DNA of 18,575 nt from positions 74,271-92,845 of the forward strand of contig CAJUGC010000007.1 of assembly GCA_910585955.1 (NCBI GenBank), written 5' to 3'. Below are positions 7,530 to 14,962 of the stretch, one piece after another. The position numbers and the translations under genes were made by a program. The notes beneath the pieces were generated by a model. It was not told the origin of the DNA and made no database searches. It saw nothing but the letters and a program-made list of their open reading frames with translations. The number at the start of each line of letters is the position of its first letter. Positions within the stretch are counted from its first letter, which is position 1. This DNA is from an uncultured Christensenella sp. (GTDB lineage: Bacteria > Bacillota > Clostridia > Christensenellales > Pumilibacteraceae).

Positions 7530-8966
7530 CTATTTGCCGTCCGGGTATTTCAAGCGTTGGTGATATACACCGCCGAACGATTCGACTATTGTACGGCGTA
7601 CGGTGTTCAAATCGCGAAGCGTAATGTCGCAGTTATCGAACTGCCCTGCGGCTATTCGCGAATCTATCAAACTTTTCAAAAGCTTATCCACGCGTTCGCC
7701 AGTAGGATTGTCCATGGCGCGTATCGCCGCCTCGCCGCTGTCGCATATCATTATTATCGCTGCGATCTTCGTGACGGGAGTTATACCGTGATACGAATAT
7801 TCGTACGGGTCGACTTCTCCGTCCGTGAGCTTTTGAGCCTTATTGTAAAATACGGGAATGGACAGCGTACCGTGATGCTGAACGGTCACATGGCTTACTT
7901 CGTCGGGAATACGGTATCTGCGGCAAAGCTTAAGCCCTTCGGTCGTATGCCCGCGAATAATCTCCGCCGAAACTTCGGGCAGAAGATCGTCGTGCGGGTT
8001 TGCCTGTCCCGCTTGATTTTCCTTGAAATACATCGGATTTGCAAGCTTACCCACGTCGTGATAGTAAGCGCAAGCTCTCGCAAGATAGGGATTTTCTCCT
8101 ATCGCAACGGCGCACATCTCGGCGAAATTCGCAACCGACATACTGTGCGAGAATGTGCCGAGCGCTTCGTTCATGAGGCGTTTTATGAGCGGAGAATTTC
8201 TGTCCGCAAGCTCTACGAGGCGCGAGTTCGTCACAAGATTGAATACGCGTTCTATCACCGGTTGGAGCGCAAGTCCCGTAAGCGCCTGCACCGCAAGAGC
8301 TATTGCCATATACGGCAAATCGAATACGAAATCCATGAGCTGCCAACGAACGAGGAAGAACAGGAAAAATACCGCCACTCCGCCCGCTCCTATTACGACG
8401 CCTTTTACGACGTAGCTCAGTCTGTTGGTATCGGTGGATACCGTATACGAAGCCAAGGTACCGGAAAGTATGCCCACAAGGAACATAGGCAGCAAATCCG
8501 CAAGCGCGACGTCTATCCCGCCGTTTATACCTATGAGCATTGTCCAAGTGACCATTATAACCGTTGCGAGCGAACATACGAACGCATCGCGGCGGCGTGC
8601 TATCGGCGCAATCAAAAATGCCGTCACGGCTATCGGCATAAGATATACCGAAAGAAGAGACAGGCAGAGACACAGCGTATAGCCTATAGCCATTGCCGTG
8701 GAGACTGCGGACAATTCACGCAGATTGAATATGAGACCGCGGCGCGAATAAACAAAGTAAACGAGCATCGAAATAAGCAACGCCGCAATACCCGCCACGA
8801 GCAAAACATACGCGAGCGGCGTAAGGCTGTCCGGACTGTAAGCAAAGCGAAGAATAACAGATCCGAGCACGGCAACGTATGCGAGGGTGCCGAGCAGTAT
8901 CAAGCCTATGAAAAACGGACGTCTCCATTTTCGCGATTTGCTTTCGTTGTTAAAGTTTGTTTCCAT
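7530..8966 (-). CDS. pgpH: Membrane HD-domain phosphodiesterase, PgpH/YqfF family (short form)
   Basis: A 478-residue membrane protein with several helices in the first 240 residues (about 18-42, 50-73, 85-120, 127-147, 155-175, 185-206, 215-235), then a cytosolic HD domain. HD residues visible are His274 (TFSHS), His303-Asp304 (YYHDVGKL), His340 (RGHTTEG), His364-His365 (QHHG) and Asp409 (ICDS). In Listeria PgpH and Bacillus YqfF this architecture hydrolyses cyclic di-AMP to pApA. The position between phoH and ybeY is the conserved yqfF site. Those proteins are about 700 residues and carry a large extracytoplasmic domain between helices 1 and 2; here the loop is only about ten residues, so the sensory ectodomain is missing. 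Activity on c-di-AMP is inferred from family and position. Confidence 0.9.
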   Translation of the reverse strand: METNFNNESKSRKWRRPFFIGLILLGTLAYVAVLGSVILRFAYSPDSLTPLAYVLLVAGIAALLISMLVYFVYSRRGLIFNLRELSAVSTAMAIGYTLCLCLSLLSVYLMPIAVTAFLIAPIARRRDAFVCSLATVIMVTWTMLIGINGGIDVALADLLPMFLVGILSGTLASYTVSTDTNRLSYVVKGVVIGAGGVAVFFLFFLVRWQLMDFVFDLPYMAIALAVQALTGLALQPVIERVFNLVTNSRLVELADRNSPLIKRLMNEALGTFSHSMSVANFAEMCAVAIGENPYLARACAYYHDVGKLANPMYFKENQAGQANPHDDLLPEVSAEIIRGHTTEGLKLCRRYRIPDEVSHVTVQHHGTLSIPVFYNKAQKLTDGEVDPYEYSYHGITPVTKIAAIIMICDSGEAAIRAMDNPTGERVDKLLKSLIDSRIAAGQFDNCDITLRDLNTVRRTIVESFGGVYHQRLKYPDGK

Positions 8967-8974
8967 CTTCTTTT

Positions 8975-9003
8975 ATTATATAGCAATCCGTCGATAAAGT
9001 AAA
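8975..9003 (-). promoter_or_regulatory. Possible promoter directly before pgpH
   Basis: TTTACT (9003-8998) and a perfect TATAAT (8980-8975) are 17 bp apart on the minus strand, in the 51-bp gap between phoH and pgpH. The predicted start would be at about 8968, one or two bases before the pgpH ATG, giving an almost leaderless message. The gene has only a weak purine stretch (AAAAGAAG) instead of a clear Shine-Dalgarno site. An AT-rich coincidence is possible. Confidence 0.4.
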
Positions 9004-9017
9004 GCAATTTAGAGATA

Positions 9018-9998
9018 TTATTCCCGCCTTTGAGACATCGGTCTCTCCTCCGACGCAGAGGCTTTCTCATCGTAGGCTTTAATAATGCGTCGCACCAATC
9101 CGTGACGAACTATATCTGCGGACATGAGACGACAGACGGCTATATCCTCCACGCCGCCGAGCACTTCGACAGCTTCGATAAGTCCGCTTCTCGACTTGTC
9201 CGGCAAGTCGATTTGAGTAATGTCGCCCGTGACAACCATTTTACAGCCGTTTCCGAGTCGTGTCAAAAACATCTTCATCTGTTCGCGAGTCGTATTCTGC
9301 GCCTCGTCGAGGATAACGAATGCGTTTGTAAGCGTCCTACCTCGCATATAAGCAAGCGGCGCGACCTCGATTGCTCCGCGTTCCACAAGCCGAGCAGTCG
9401 CCTCTACGCCGAACAATTCCTTTAAAGCGTCGTAAAGCGGTATGAGATAAGGATCTACCTTCTCTTTTAAATCTCCAGGCAAAAAGCCGAGACGTTCCCC
9501 CGCTTCGAGTGCGGGACGGGTAAGAATTATGCGCGAGACATCGGACTTTCTGAACGCAGTGACCGCCGCGGCTACCGCAAGAAACGTCTTTCCGCTTCCC
9601 GCAGGTCCTATACCGAACGTGAGCGTATGTTTTTCGATGGCGTCTGCATAGTCTTTTTGCCCCGCGGACAGACAGCGTATTCGCTTGCCAGACGCCGTTA
9701 CCGCCTTTACGTCGCTTGCAAGCGGCAAGATCTCTTCCGCCCTTCCGTCTCTTGCAAGTTCTATAAACCGAAGCATTTTTTCCTTATCTACCGAATGTCC
9801 TTCATTTAGAACAGCTACTACGTTTTCTATGAGCTTAGAGACCGTTTCGACTTTTTTCTCGTCGCCTACAACCTGTAAGCCTCCGCCTATAGTGAAAAGC
9901 CGAACGCCGAAAGCCTTTTCTATTTCGCGAGCGTTGCCGTCGTAGCTTCCGAACAGCTCGGCATACAAGTCGTTTTCGAGTTCTATTGTTCTCGTCAT
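9018..9998 (-). CDS. phoH: PhoH family ATPase
   Basis: PhoH-like proteins are cytosolic P-loop ATPases linked to RNA metabolism; the exact role is not settled. The 326-residue product has an N-terminal KH-like region (about 10-65), Walker A GPAGSGKT at 131-138, and Walker B FVILDEAQN around 227-235, with the family block LGFLPGDLKEKVDPYL at 170-185. The ATG at 9998 follows AGGAGG by 12 bases, a little long. It lies upstream of pgpH, ybeY and era, the conserved Firmicutes grouping that suggests a shared role in RNA processing and ribosome maturation. The C-terminal tail (KASASEERPMSQRRE) is charged and lineage-specific. Confidence 0.95.
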   Translation of the reverse strand: MTRTIELENDLYAELFGSYDGNAREIEKAFGVRLFTIGGGLQVVGDEKKVETVSKLIENVVAVLNEGHSVDKEKMLRFIELARDGRAEEILPLASDVKAVTASGKRIRCLSAGQKDYADAIEKHTLTFGIGPAGSGKTFLAVAAAVTAFRKSDVSRIILTRPALEAGERLGFLPGDLKEKVDPYLIPLYDALKELFGVEATARLVERGAIEVAPLAYMRGRTLTNAFVILDEAQNTTREQMKMFLTRLGNGCKMVVTGDITQIDLPDKSRSGLIEAVEVLGGVEDIAVCRLMSADIVRHGLVRRIIKAYDEKASASEERPMSQRRE

Positions 9999-10240
9999 GA
10001 GTTTACATGACCTCCTTTATGTACACAAAGAATTTCGTTAGAAAAAGAATAATCACGGTTATTACGATATACAAACAAAACTGACAGCAGGCAACAAACG
10101 CATAGACAGAAAACGAGTCCCCGACGGCTTAGATGCGAGCAGTTCAAGGAAAACAAATTTTTTCGACAGAGAGTGTACTATGCCGTACATGACCCGAGAA
10201 AAAATTTAGTTTGACGCAGAAATGCGAAGCATATAAGCCG
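9999..10240. other. Intergenic gap between yqfD and phoH
   Basis: A 242-bp gap on an otherwise tight run. On the minus strand, starting at the yqfD stop, TGACG (10243-10239) can pair with CGTCA (10216-10212), enclosing a small ATGC-TTC-GCAT hairpin, and six T residues follow at 10204-10199. This is a weak candidate terminator for the sporulation pair. No clear promoter for phoH was found, no open reading frame stands out, and the ribosome binding site of phoH is at the far end. Confidence 0.3.
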
Positions 10241-11374
10241 TCAGGTGATGAGGATTTCGGAGGTGATGAACACATCAACACAAATAACTCCGTCGGAAAT
10301 ATCTCGCACTATTACCGTTTCTTCGCCGCCCGCGCCGACAAGACGCTCGGCAAGGCGGGCGCGCGCAACGCTCTTTGCCTCTTCGACGGCCTGACTTCTG
10401 TCCAAAGAATATTCTTCCCGAGCAAGCTCTTTCGCATACAAAGTAGTCACTCTTATGGGTATGGGAGCAAGCGTTTTCGTCTCCTCGCTAATCTCGGCAA
10501 GTTCGAAGCCGTCGCTGCGCTTCCCTATCTTCAGTCCGAAAATGCCGAGTATCGTGCTCTTCTTTTGCCTGCCCGTTTCCGTCGTGCGCACCCCGTTCAA
10601 AGCGACAGTCACGCTCTCGCGGAATACGACCTTGCCGTATACTTCGCCGTCGGCATAACCGCCGGTTATTATTTCTCCGTCCGTACCGATAAGATTACCC
10701 GAAAGAAGAGGCGTACCTGCAAAAACGCGTTGTCCCGTTTTAACGAGAGCGCTCCCTCTGCGAAGAACTATGCGCGTGATTTCCGCATCGTATAGCGAAA
10801 CGAGCGTCTCCTTGCCTCCGCTCGGACGCGGGACAAAATCGAGGCTTTCGACGACCGAAACTTTGAGCGTAGTGCCGCTGACGGTAACGGTCGCTTCGGC
10901 TATGCCGTCGATACCGCGCAGTTCGCTTTCCAGAGAATCGAAATCGAGCGTATTCTTGCTTGCGCCCGTCTTTGCCCCGCTCGCCGCCAAAACGTCGGAT
11001 ATGGCATAGTAGTCAACCCTTTCGTTACCGACGATCTCCACTCTCCAAACAAAGCCGCTCGCAATAAAATAACAAGCGATCATGAGAGCAAGCGCAACTA
11101 CAAATCCCATACGCGGCAACATCTTCGATACAGCCGACAGCGTCCCCAATTTTTTTACTCGCGTCGCCTCGAAACCGAGTTTTTCCGACATCGCCGTAAA
11201 CTCGACTACGTCGCGGTTGCGAACCTCGAGACAAAGCTCGCTTCGGCTTACACGTCTCACATTGTAAACCGTGACGCCGCTTTTCATAAGCTCGCCGAGC
11301 AACCGATTCTGATTAAGCCCCGTGATTTTGTATTCCGAACCTCCCACGGATTTCGGATAATACTCCTTTCTCAT
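10241..11374 (-). CDS. yqfD: Sporulation protein YqfD
   Basis: YqfD is a membrane protein made in the mother cell during endospore formation in Bacillus under sigma-E; its biochemical role is poorly known. The 377-residue product has an N-terminal soluble region of about 85 residues, one membrane helix at about 88-110 (MGFVVALALMIACYFIASGF), and a large C-terminal region of beta-rich sequence (RVEIVGNERVDYYAI, DGIAEATVTVSGTTLKVSV) resembling a POTRA-like fold, which is inference. The ATG overlaps the yqfC stop by four bases (ATGA), so the two are coupled. The pair yqfC-yqfD directly before phoH matches Bacillus order and indicates a spore-forming ancestry. Confidence 0.9.
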   Translation of the reverse strand: MRKEYYPKSVGGSEYKITGLNQNRLLGELMKSGVTVYNVRRVSRSELCLEVRNRDVVEFTAMSEKLGFEATRVKKLGTLSAVSKMLPRMGFVVALALMIACYFIASGFVWRVEIVGNERVDYYAISDVLAASGAKTGASKNTLDFDSLESELRGIDGIAEATVTVSGTTLKVSVVESLDFVPRPSGGKETLVSLYDAEITRIVLRRGSALVKTGQRVFAGTPLLSGNLIGTDGEIITGGYADGEVYGKVVFRESVTVALNGVRTTETGRQKKSTILGIFGLKIGKRSDGFELAEISEETKTLAPIPIRVTTLYAKELAREEYSLDRSQAVEEAKSVARARLAERLVGAGGEETVIVRDISDGVICVDVFITSEILIT

Positions 11375-11631
11375 AGGCTATCCTCTTCATAGACCGAACG
11401 TACTTTCCCCGTAACCGTCACGCAACCGCCGCCAAGCTCGCTGACTTTGAGATTTTCGCCGTCAAGCGCGAGTTTTATCCCACCGCAAGCGAAACGCATA
11501 TTTTCGGAATCTATCGAAACGATACGTTTAACTCCCTCTATATAGACCGCTTCGCCGCCGTAATTTATTACGGTATAGCTTCCGATCGACTCGCCGCCCA
11601 GCCTTTCTGCAACTTCTTTGAAAAAGCTCAT
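11371..11631 (-). CDS. yqfC: Sporulation protein YqfC (YabP/YqfC family)
   Basis: An 86-residue protein of the YabP/YqfC family, small proteins of sporulation that in Bacillus are expressed in the mother cell. The visible family pattern is a run of short beta strands: SYTVINYGGEAVYIEGVKRI (residues 18-37), then FACGGIKLALDGENLKV and VTVTGKVRSVYE. I start it at the ATG at 11631 (MSFFKE) because GGAG at 11637-11640 is five bases upstream; an in-frame ATG at 11649 has no such site. It overlaps yqfD by four bases. A putative sigma-E promoter lies upstream at 11674-11703. Confidence 0.85.
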   Translation of the reverse strand: MSFFKEVAERLGGESIGSYTVINYGGEAVYIEGVKRIVSIDSENMRFACGGIKLALDGENLKVSELGGGCVTVTGKVRSVYEEDSL

Positions 11632-11673
11632 ATCCACTCCGCAAAACATTATTGAGACTGTTTGCCTCGTAGT

Positions 11674-11703
11674 ATTTTATGAGCGTCGACACTTGGATTA
11701 TTC
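11674..11703 (-). promoter_or_regulatory. Possible sigma-E-type sporulation promoter of yqfCD
   Basis: On the minus strand GAATAAT (11703-11697) and CATAAAAT (11681-11674) are separated by 15 bp. Both resemble the mother-cell sigma-E boxes (-35 with an ATA core, -10 CATANNNT). The predicted start near 11667 gives a 36-base leader to the yqfC ATG. This agrees with known sigma-E control of yqfC and yqfD in Bacillus, but the match is by eye only. Confidence 0.45.
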
Positions 11704-11734
11704 GAGGAGTATTCTCATACCGTTCCGCCGATAT

Positions 11735-12259
11735 TTATTCTTGCAGCTCTTCGTCAGACGCCGGCACGACGATTATCCGATCGCCGCTCACGTTTTTGAC
11801 GACGACTTCTACCCCTACGTCTATCGCGGTTTCGCTCGTCACATAAAAGTTTATATCGTTTATAGACATATGACCGCTTGGCGCTACCGCCGTCGTCGTT
11901 ACGCCGCGCAGTCCGATAAGATAGGAATACCGATCCGCGCCCTCTTCGTCTGTTATGCCGGAAGAGACAAGCAACCATTCGCGCTTGTGCAGAGCTATCA
12001 TCAAAAGATGTGCTCCGAAGAGAAAAAACGCCGAAATAAACAGCATGAGAAACAGCGTGCCCGCACTTGCTCCCGATAACATTCTGAGAACTATAGAACA
12101 CGCGAGCACGGCGGCTCCGCAACCGTAACCGAGTCCCCGCATCGGGCGGAAAAATTCGGCGATAATAAGAATCAAACCGAGTGCAAACAAGACTACGACA
12201 GACGCCGTCATATTCGCAAAGAGCGCGGCAATCTCATTTCCGATCGAATTCACAAACAT
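11735..12259 (-). CDS. NfeD family membrane protein
   Basis: A 174-residue NfeD-like protein. It has three or so membrane helices (about 17-36, 46-62 and 67-90), then a soluble C-terminal OB-fold of the NfeD type (about 112-170, with GLRGVTTTAVAPSGHMSI and FYVTSE). NfeD proteins are usually partners of flotillin-like (FloA/SPFH) proteins in membrane microdomain organisation. In Bacillus the order is yqeZ(nfeD)-floA-yqfB-yqfC-yqfD; here only 100 bp separate nfeD from yqfC and no floA is present. The ATG at 12259 overlaps the end of the oxidoreductase gamma gene by ten bases and has GGAG seven bases upstream, so it is coupled to that operon. Confidence 0.85.
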   Translation of the reverse strand: MFVNSIGNEIAALFANMTASVVVLFALGLILIIAEFFRPMRGLGYGCGAAVLACSIVLRMLSGASAGTLFLMLFISAFFLFGAHLLMIALHKREWLLVSSGITDEEGADRYSYLIGLRGVTTTAVAPSGHMSINDINFYVTSETAIDVGVEVVVKNVSGDRIIVVPASDEELQE

Positions 12260-12795
12260 GACGTTTCTCCTTCCGCGAATCTCATTCCCGCCTTAAGACA
12301 GGCAAGATTGGGTTCGATAAGATTCGGTTTGGACTTAAACACGCTTTTAACCGCATCTTCCGCAGCGCTCAAAGAAAGCGACTTAAGTATAGGCAAAAGC
12401 ACGCCGAGCATTATTATATTGCCGCCTCTCGGATTGATGCCGCTTGCAAGCTCGCTTACGGGAACCCGAATGACATTTATGTCTTTTCTTTCCACCTCTT
12501 TGTCGGCGTTCGACGAATTTACGACCACCGTTCCGCCGCTTGCTACGCTGTTTACGAATTTGTCGAGCGACGGTTTATTGAAAGCCACGAGCACGTCGGG
12601 TTTCGACACTATGGGGCAAGCGATATCTCCTCGCGAATATGTCACGCCGACGTTCGCCGTGCCGCCGCGCATTTCGGGTCCGTAAGACGGAAGCCACGAC
12701 GTATTGTAGTCCATATTCATCGCACTGTACGAGAGCATGAGCCCGAGAGACAGAACTCCCTGCCCGCCGAAGCCCGCTATGATTATCTTTTTCAT
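12250..12795 (-). CDS. 2-oxoacid:ferredoxin oxidoreductase, gamma subunit
   Basis: The gamma subunit of a ferredoxin-linked 2-oxoacid oxidoreductase (KOR/VOR group), which forms acyl-CoA and reduced ferredoxin from a 2-oxoacid. The 181-residue product starts MKKIIIAGFGGQG with the GFGGQG loop at 8-13, then WLPSYGPEMRGGTANV at 34-49 and INPRGGNIIMLG further on, all typical of gamma subunits. The ATG at 12795 is used; AGGAGG is 13 bases upstream, longer than usual. Longer in-frame readings add sequence unrelated to the family. A 147-bp gap separates it from the beta gene, unlike the tight joins elsewhere in the operon. Confidence 0.92.
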   Translation of the reverse strand: MKKIIIAGFGGQGVLSLGLMLSYSAMNMDYNTSWLPSYGPEMRGGTANVGVTYSRGDIACPIVSKPDVLVAFNKPSLDKFVNSVASGGTVVVNSSNADKEVERKDINVIRVPVSELASGINPRGGNIIMLGVLLPILKSLSLSAAEDAVKSVFKSKPNLIEPNLACLKAGMRFAEGETSCL

Positions 12796-12942
12796 TATTT
12801 GAGCATAACCTCCTATCATACCGTTGAAAGCGCAATCGCGCATAAGACCCGCAACAAACGACAAGCGTCTCGGGTTGCCGCATTAATCGTACTGCGCCGT
12901 CGCCGAGCCGAACGTATCCCTCCCGACGTGATGAATGCGGTT

Positions 12943-13671
12943 TCAATTATCTTTGAATACGCCGAGCGGATAATGCGCCATAGCTACGTCTTTTATATAA
13001 TCGAGCGCCGCTTGCGGAGAAAGATGAGCGTTTGTCGGGCAAGTCGAAAGTATTTCGATAAGCGAGAATCCGCGCTTTTCTTTTTGTCTGGTAAAACCCG
13101 TAAGTATCGCCTCTTTGGTCTTTCTTATATTCTTTACATCGTGCACGCTCGTTCGCGCGATATAAGTCGGACCGTCGAGAGTCGAAAGAAGTTCGCAGAT
13201 CTTTATGGGATTTCCCTGCGTCTTATAGTCTCTGCCGTTTACGCAAGTGGTCGTCTTTTGTCCCGCCAAAGTCGTCGGAGCCATTTGGCCTCCCGTCATA
13301 CCGTAAATGCCGTTGTTGATGAATATAACTGTAATGTTTTCTCCGCGAGTCGCCGCGTGCACGGTTTCCGCCATGCCGATCGACGCAAGATCTCCGTCGC
13401 CCTGATAGACGAACACGAGACTGTTCGGAGCGGCGCGCTTAACTCCCGTCGCAACGGCGGGCGCTCTGCCGTGAGCGGCCTGCAAAAAATCGCAATTGAA
13501 GTAGTTGTAGGCGAACACCGCGCACCCAACCGGCGCTATGCCTATGCAGTCGTCCGAATGTCCGACTTCCTCTGCCGCTTCGGCAATAATCCTGTGAATT
13601 ATTCCGTGCGTGCAACCGGGGCAATAATGAAACGGCGTATCGGTCAAAAGCTTGGGTTTTGCGTAATTCAT
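12943..13671 (-). CDS. 2-oxoacid:ferredoxin oxidoreductase, beta subunit (TPP-binding)
   Basis: Catalytic beta subunit that binds thiamine diphosphate and an iron-sulfur cluster. The 242-residue product has CPGC (Cys17, Cys20), PVGC (Cys50) and a late Cys211 in STCPTN, the likely 4Fe-4S ligands. The TPP motif runs from GDGD at 91-94 to NN at 119-120, followed by GIYGMTGGQ. The start is the ATG at 13671, which overlaps the alpha-subunit stop (ATGA) and has AAAGGAG upstream; upstream in-frame sequence is out-of-frame alpha gene. Length fits KOR/VOR beta subunits. Confidence 0.94.
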   Translation of the reverse strand: MNYAKPKLLTDTPFHYCPGCTHGIIHRIIAEAAEEVGHSDDCIGIAPVGCAVFAYNYFNCDFLQAAHGRAPAVATGVKRAAPNSLVFVYQGDGDLASIGMAETVHAATRGENITVIFINNGIYGMTGGQMAPTTLAGQKTTTCVNGRDYKTQGNPIKICELLSTLDGPTYIARTSVHDVKNIRKTKEAILTGFTRQKEKRGFSLIEILSTCPTNAHLSPQAALDYIKDVAMAHYPLGVFKDN

Positions 13672-14723
13672 TGTACTTTCTCCTTTATAAAGTCGGCAAC
13701 TTCCTCGGGAAGCATGACGTTTCCGCCGACGCGTCCGTAGAACTGGACAGGTTTGAGTCCGTTCACGGCAAGGCGAACGTCCTCTATCATCTGACCCATG
13801 GAAAGCTCGACGCATACAAAACGCTTTACGCTTTTTTGCTCCGCCGTCGCACGAATAACCGCAGACGGAAACGGATAAAGCGTTATCGGACGAATAAGCC
13901 CCGCCTTTACTCCGCGCTCGCGAAGAATATCTACTGCCGCCTTGCAGATACGCGCCACCATGCCGTATGCCGTAAGCACCACTTCGGCGTCTTCCGTCTT
14001 GTAGCTTTCCGCTGCGGTCTCCCTTTCCGACATTAGCGCATACGTTTCAAACAGTTCGTGATTGTGCTTTTCCAAAGTGTCGGGCGTCATGTATATCGAA
14101 TTTATAAGCCGCTGTTTGCCGCAACTGTTTCCGCTTGCCGCCCAAGGCTTTGCGGGGAGTTCTTTAAGTTCGCGCATTGGCGGAATCTCCGCAGCCTCGC
14201 ACATCTGCCCAAGCATTCCGTCCCCGAGTATCATAACGGGACAACGGTATTCGTCGGCTTTATCGAACGCCTTAAATGTAAGATCCGCAGCCTCCTGCAC
14301 GCCGCTCGGAGCATACACGAGCATATGATAGTCTCCGTGCCCGCCGCCCTTCGTCGCCTGGAAGTAGTCGGACTGACTCGGCTGTATTCCGCCGAGCCCG
14401 GGTCCGGCGCGCATCATATTGACTATGACGCACGGAACCTGCGCGCCCGCTATGTAGCTTATGCCTTCTTGTTTGAGGCTTATGCCGGGGCTCGATGAGC
14501 TCGTCATAGCACGCGCGCCTGCTCCGCCCGCACCGTAAACCATGTTTATAGCCGCGACTTCGCTCTCCGCCTGCACGAAAGATCCGCCGACCTCTGGCAT
14601 ACGCCGGCTCATGTATTCGGGTATCTCGTTCTGCGGCGTTATGGGATAGCCGAAAAAGCAACGGCAACCGCTTGCAATAGCTGCTTCGGCTACGGCTTCG
14701 TTTCCTTTCCAAAGTTTTTTCAT
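13668..14723 (-). CDS. vorB: 2-oxoacid:ferredoxin oxidoreductase, alpha subunit (VorB-like)
   Basis: Alpha subunit, 351 residues, close in sequence pattern to proteins annotated as 3-methyl-2-oxobutanoate (2-ketoisovalerate) dehydrogenase subunit VorB. Visible blocks are KGNEAVAEAAIASGCRCFFG at 6-25, YPITPQNEIPEYMSRR at 26-41, QAESEVAAIN at 51-60, TSSSSPGISL at 74-83 and IQPSQSDYFQATKGGGHGDY at 113-132. Sequence alone does not settle whether the substrate is a branched-chain 2-oxoacid or 2-oxoglutarate; VorB-like wording is my best guess. The ATG at 14723 is two bases after the ferredoxin subunit stop, with GGAG eight bases upstream. Together with its neighbours it supplies reduced ferredoxin in an anaerobe. 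Confidence 0.92.
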   Translation of the reverse strand: MKKLWKGNEAVAEAAIASGCRCFFGYPITPQNEIPEYMSRRMPEVGGSFVQAESEVAAINMVYGAGGAGARAMTSSSSPGISLKQEGISYIAGAQVPCVIVNMMRAGPGLGGIQPSQSDYFQATKGGGHGDYHMLVYAPSGVQEAADLTFKAFDKADEYRCPVMILGDGMLGQMCEAAEIPPMRELKELPAKPWAASGNSCGKQRLINSIYMTPDTLEKHNHELFETYALMSERETAAESYKTEDAEVVLTAYGMVARICKAAVDILRERGVKAGLIRPITLYPFPSAVIRATAEQKSVKRFVCVELSMGQMIEDVRLAVNGLKPVQFYGRVGGNVMLPEEVADFIKEKVQ

Positions 14724-14725
14724 GA

Positions 14726-14932
14726 TTATTTCTCCGTGATTGTTATCGCCACATCGGGGCAAATCGTGTAGCAGAACCCGCACGCTATGCACTTGCTCTC
14801 GTCGACGCACTCGGCAAAATTGTAGCCGACGACATTCGTTTTTTCTCCGAGCCTCAAAATCTTTTTCGGACAGGCGTTTGAGCACAGCCCGCAGCCTTTA
14901 CACTTCTCAATGTTTATCGTTACTTTTGACAT
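14726..14932 (-). CDS. 2-oxoacid:ferredoxin oxidoreductase, delta (ferredoxin-like) subunit
   Basis: A 68-residue protein with two 4Fe-4S motifs, CKGCGLCSNACP at 11-22 and CIACGFCYTICP at 48-59. It acts as the electron-transfer subunit of the complex, passing electrons from the beta subunit to soluble ferredoxin. It is the first gene of the delta-alpha-beta-gamma operon. The ATG at 14932 has GGAG eight bases upstream. No convincing promoter was seen in the 30 bp between it and the upstream glycosylase gene, so it may be transcribed from within or before that gene. Confidence 0.95.
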   Translation of the reverse strand: MSKVTINIEKCKGCGLCSNACPKKILRLGEKTNVVGYNFAECVDESKCIACGFCYTICPDVAITITEK

Positions 14933-14962
14933 TTATTTATCTCCCATGCCGTAAAGATTATT

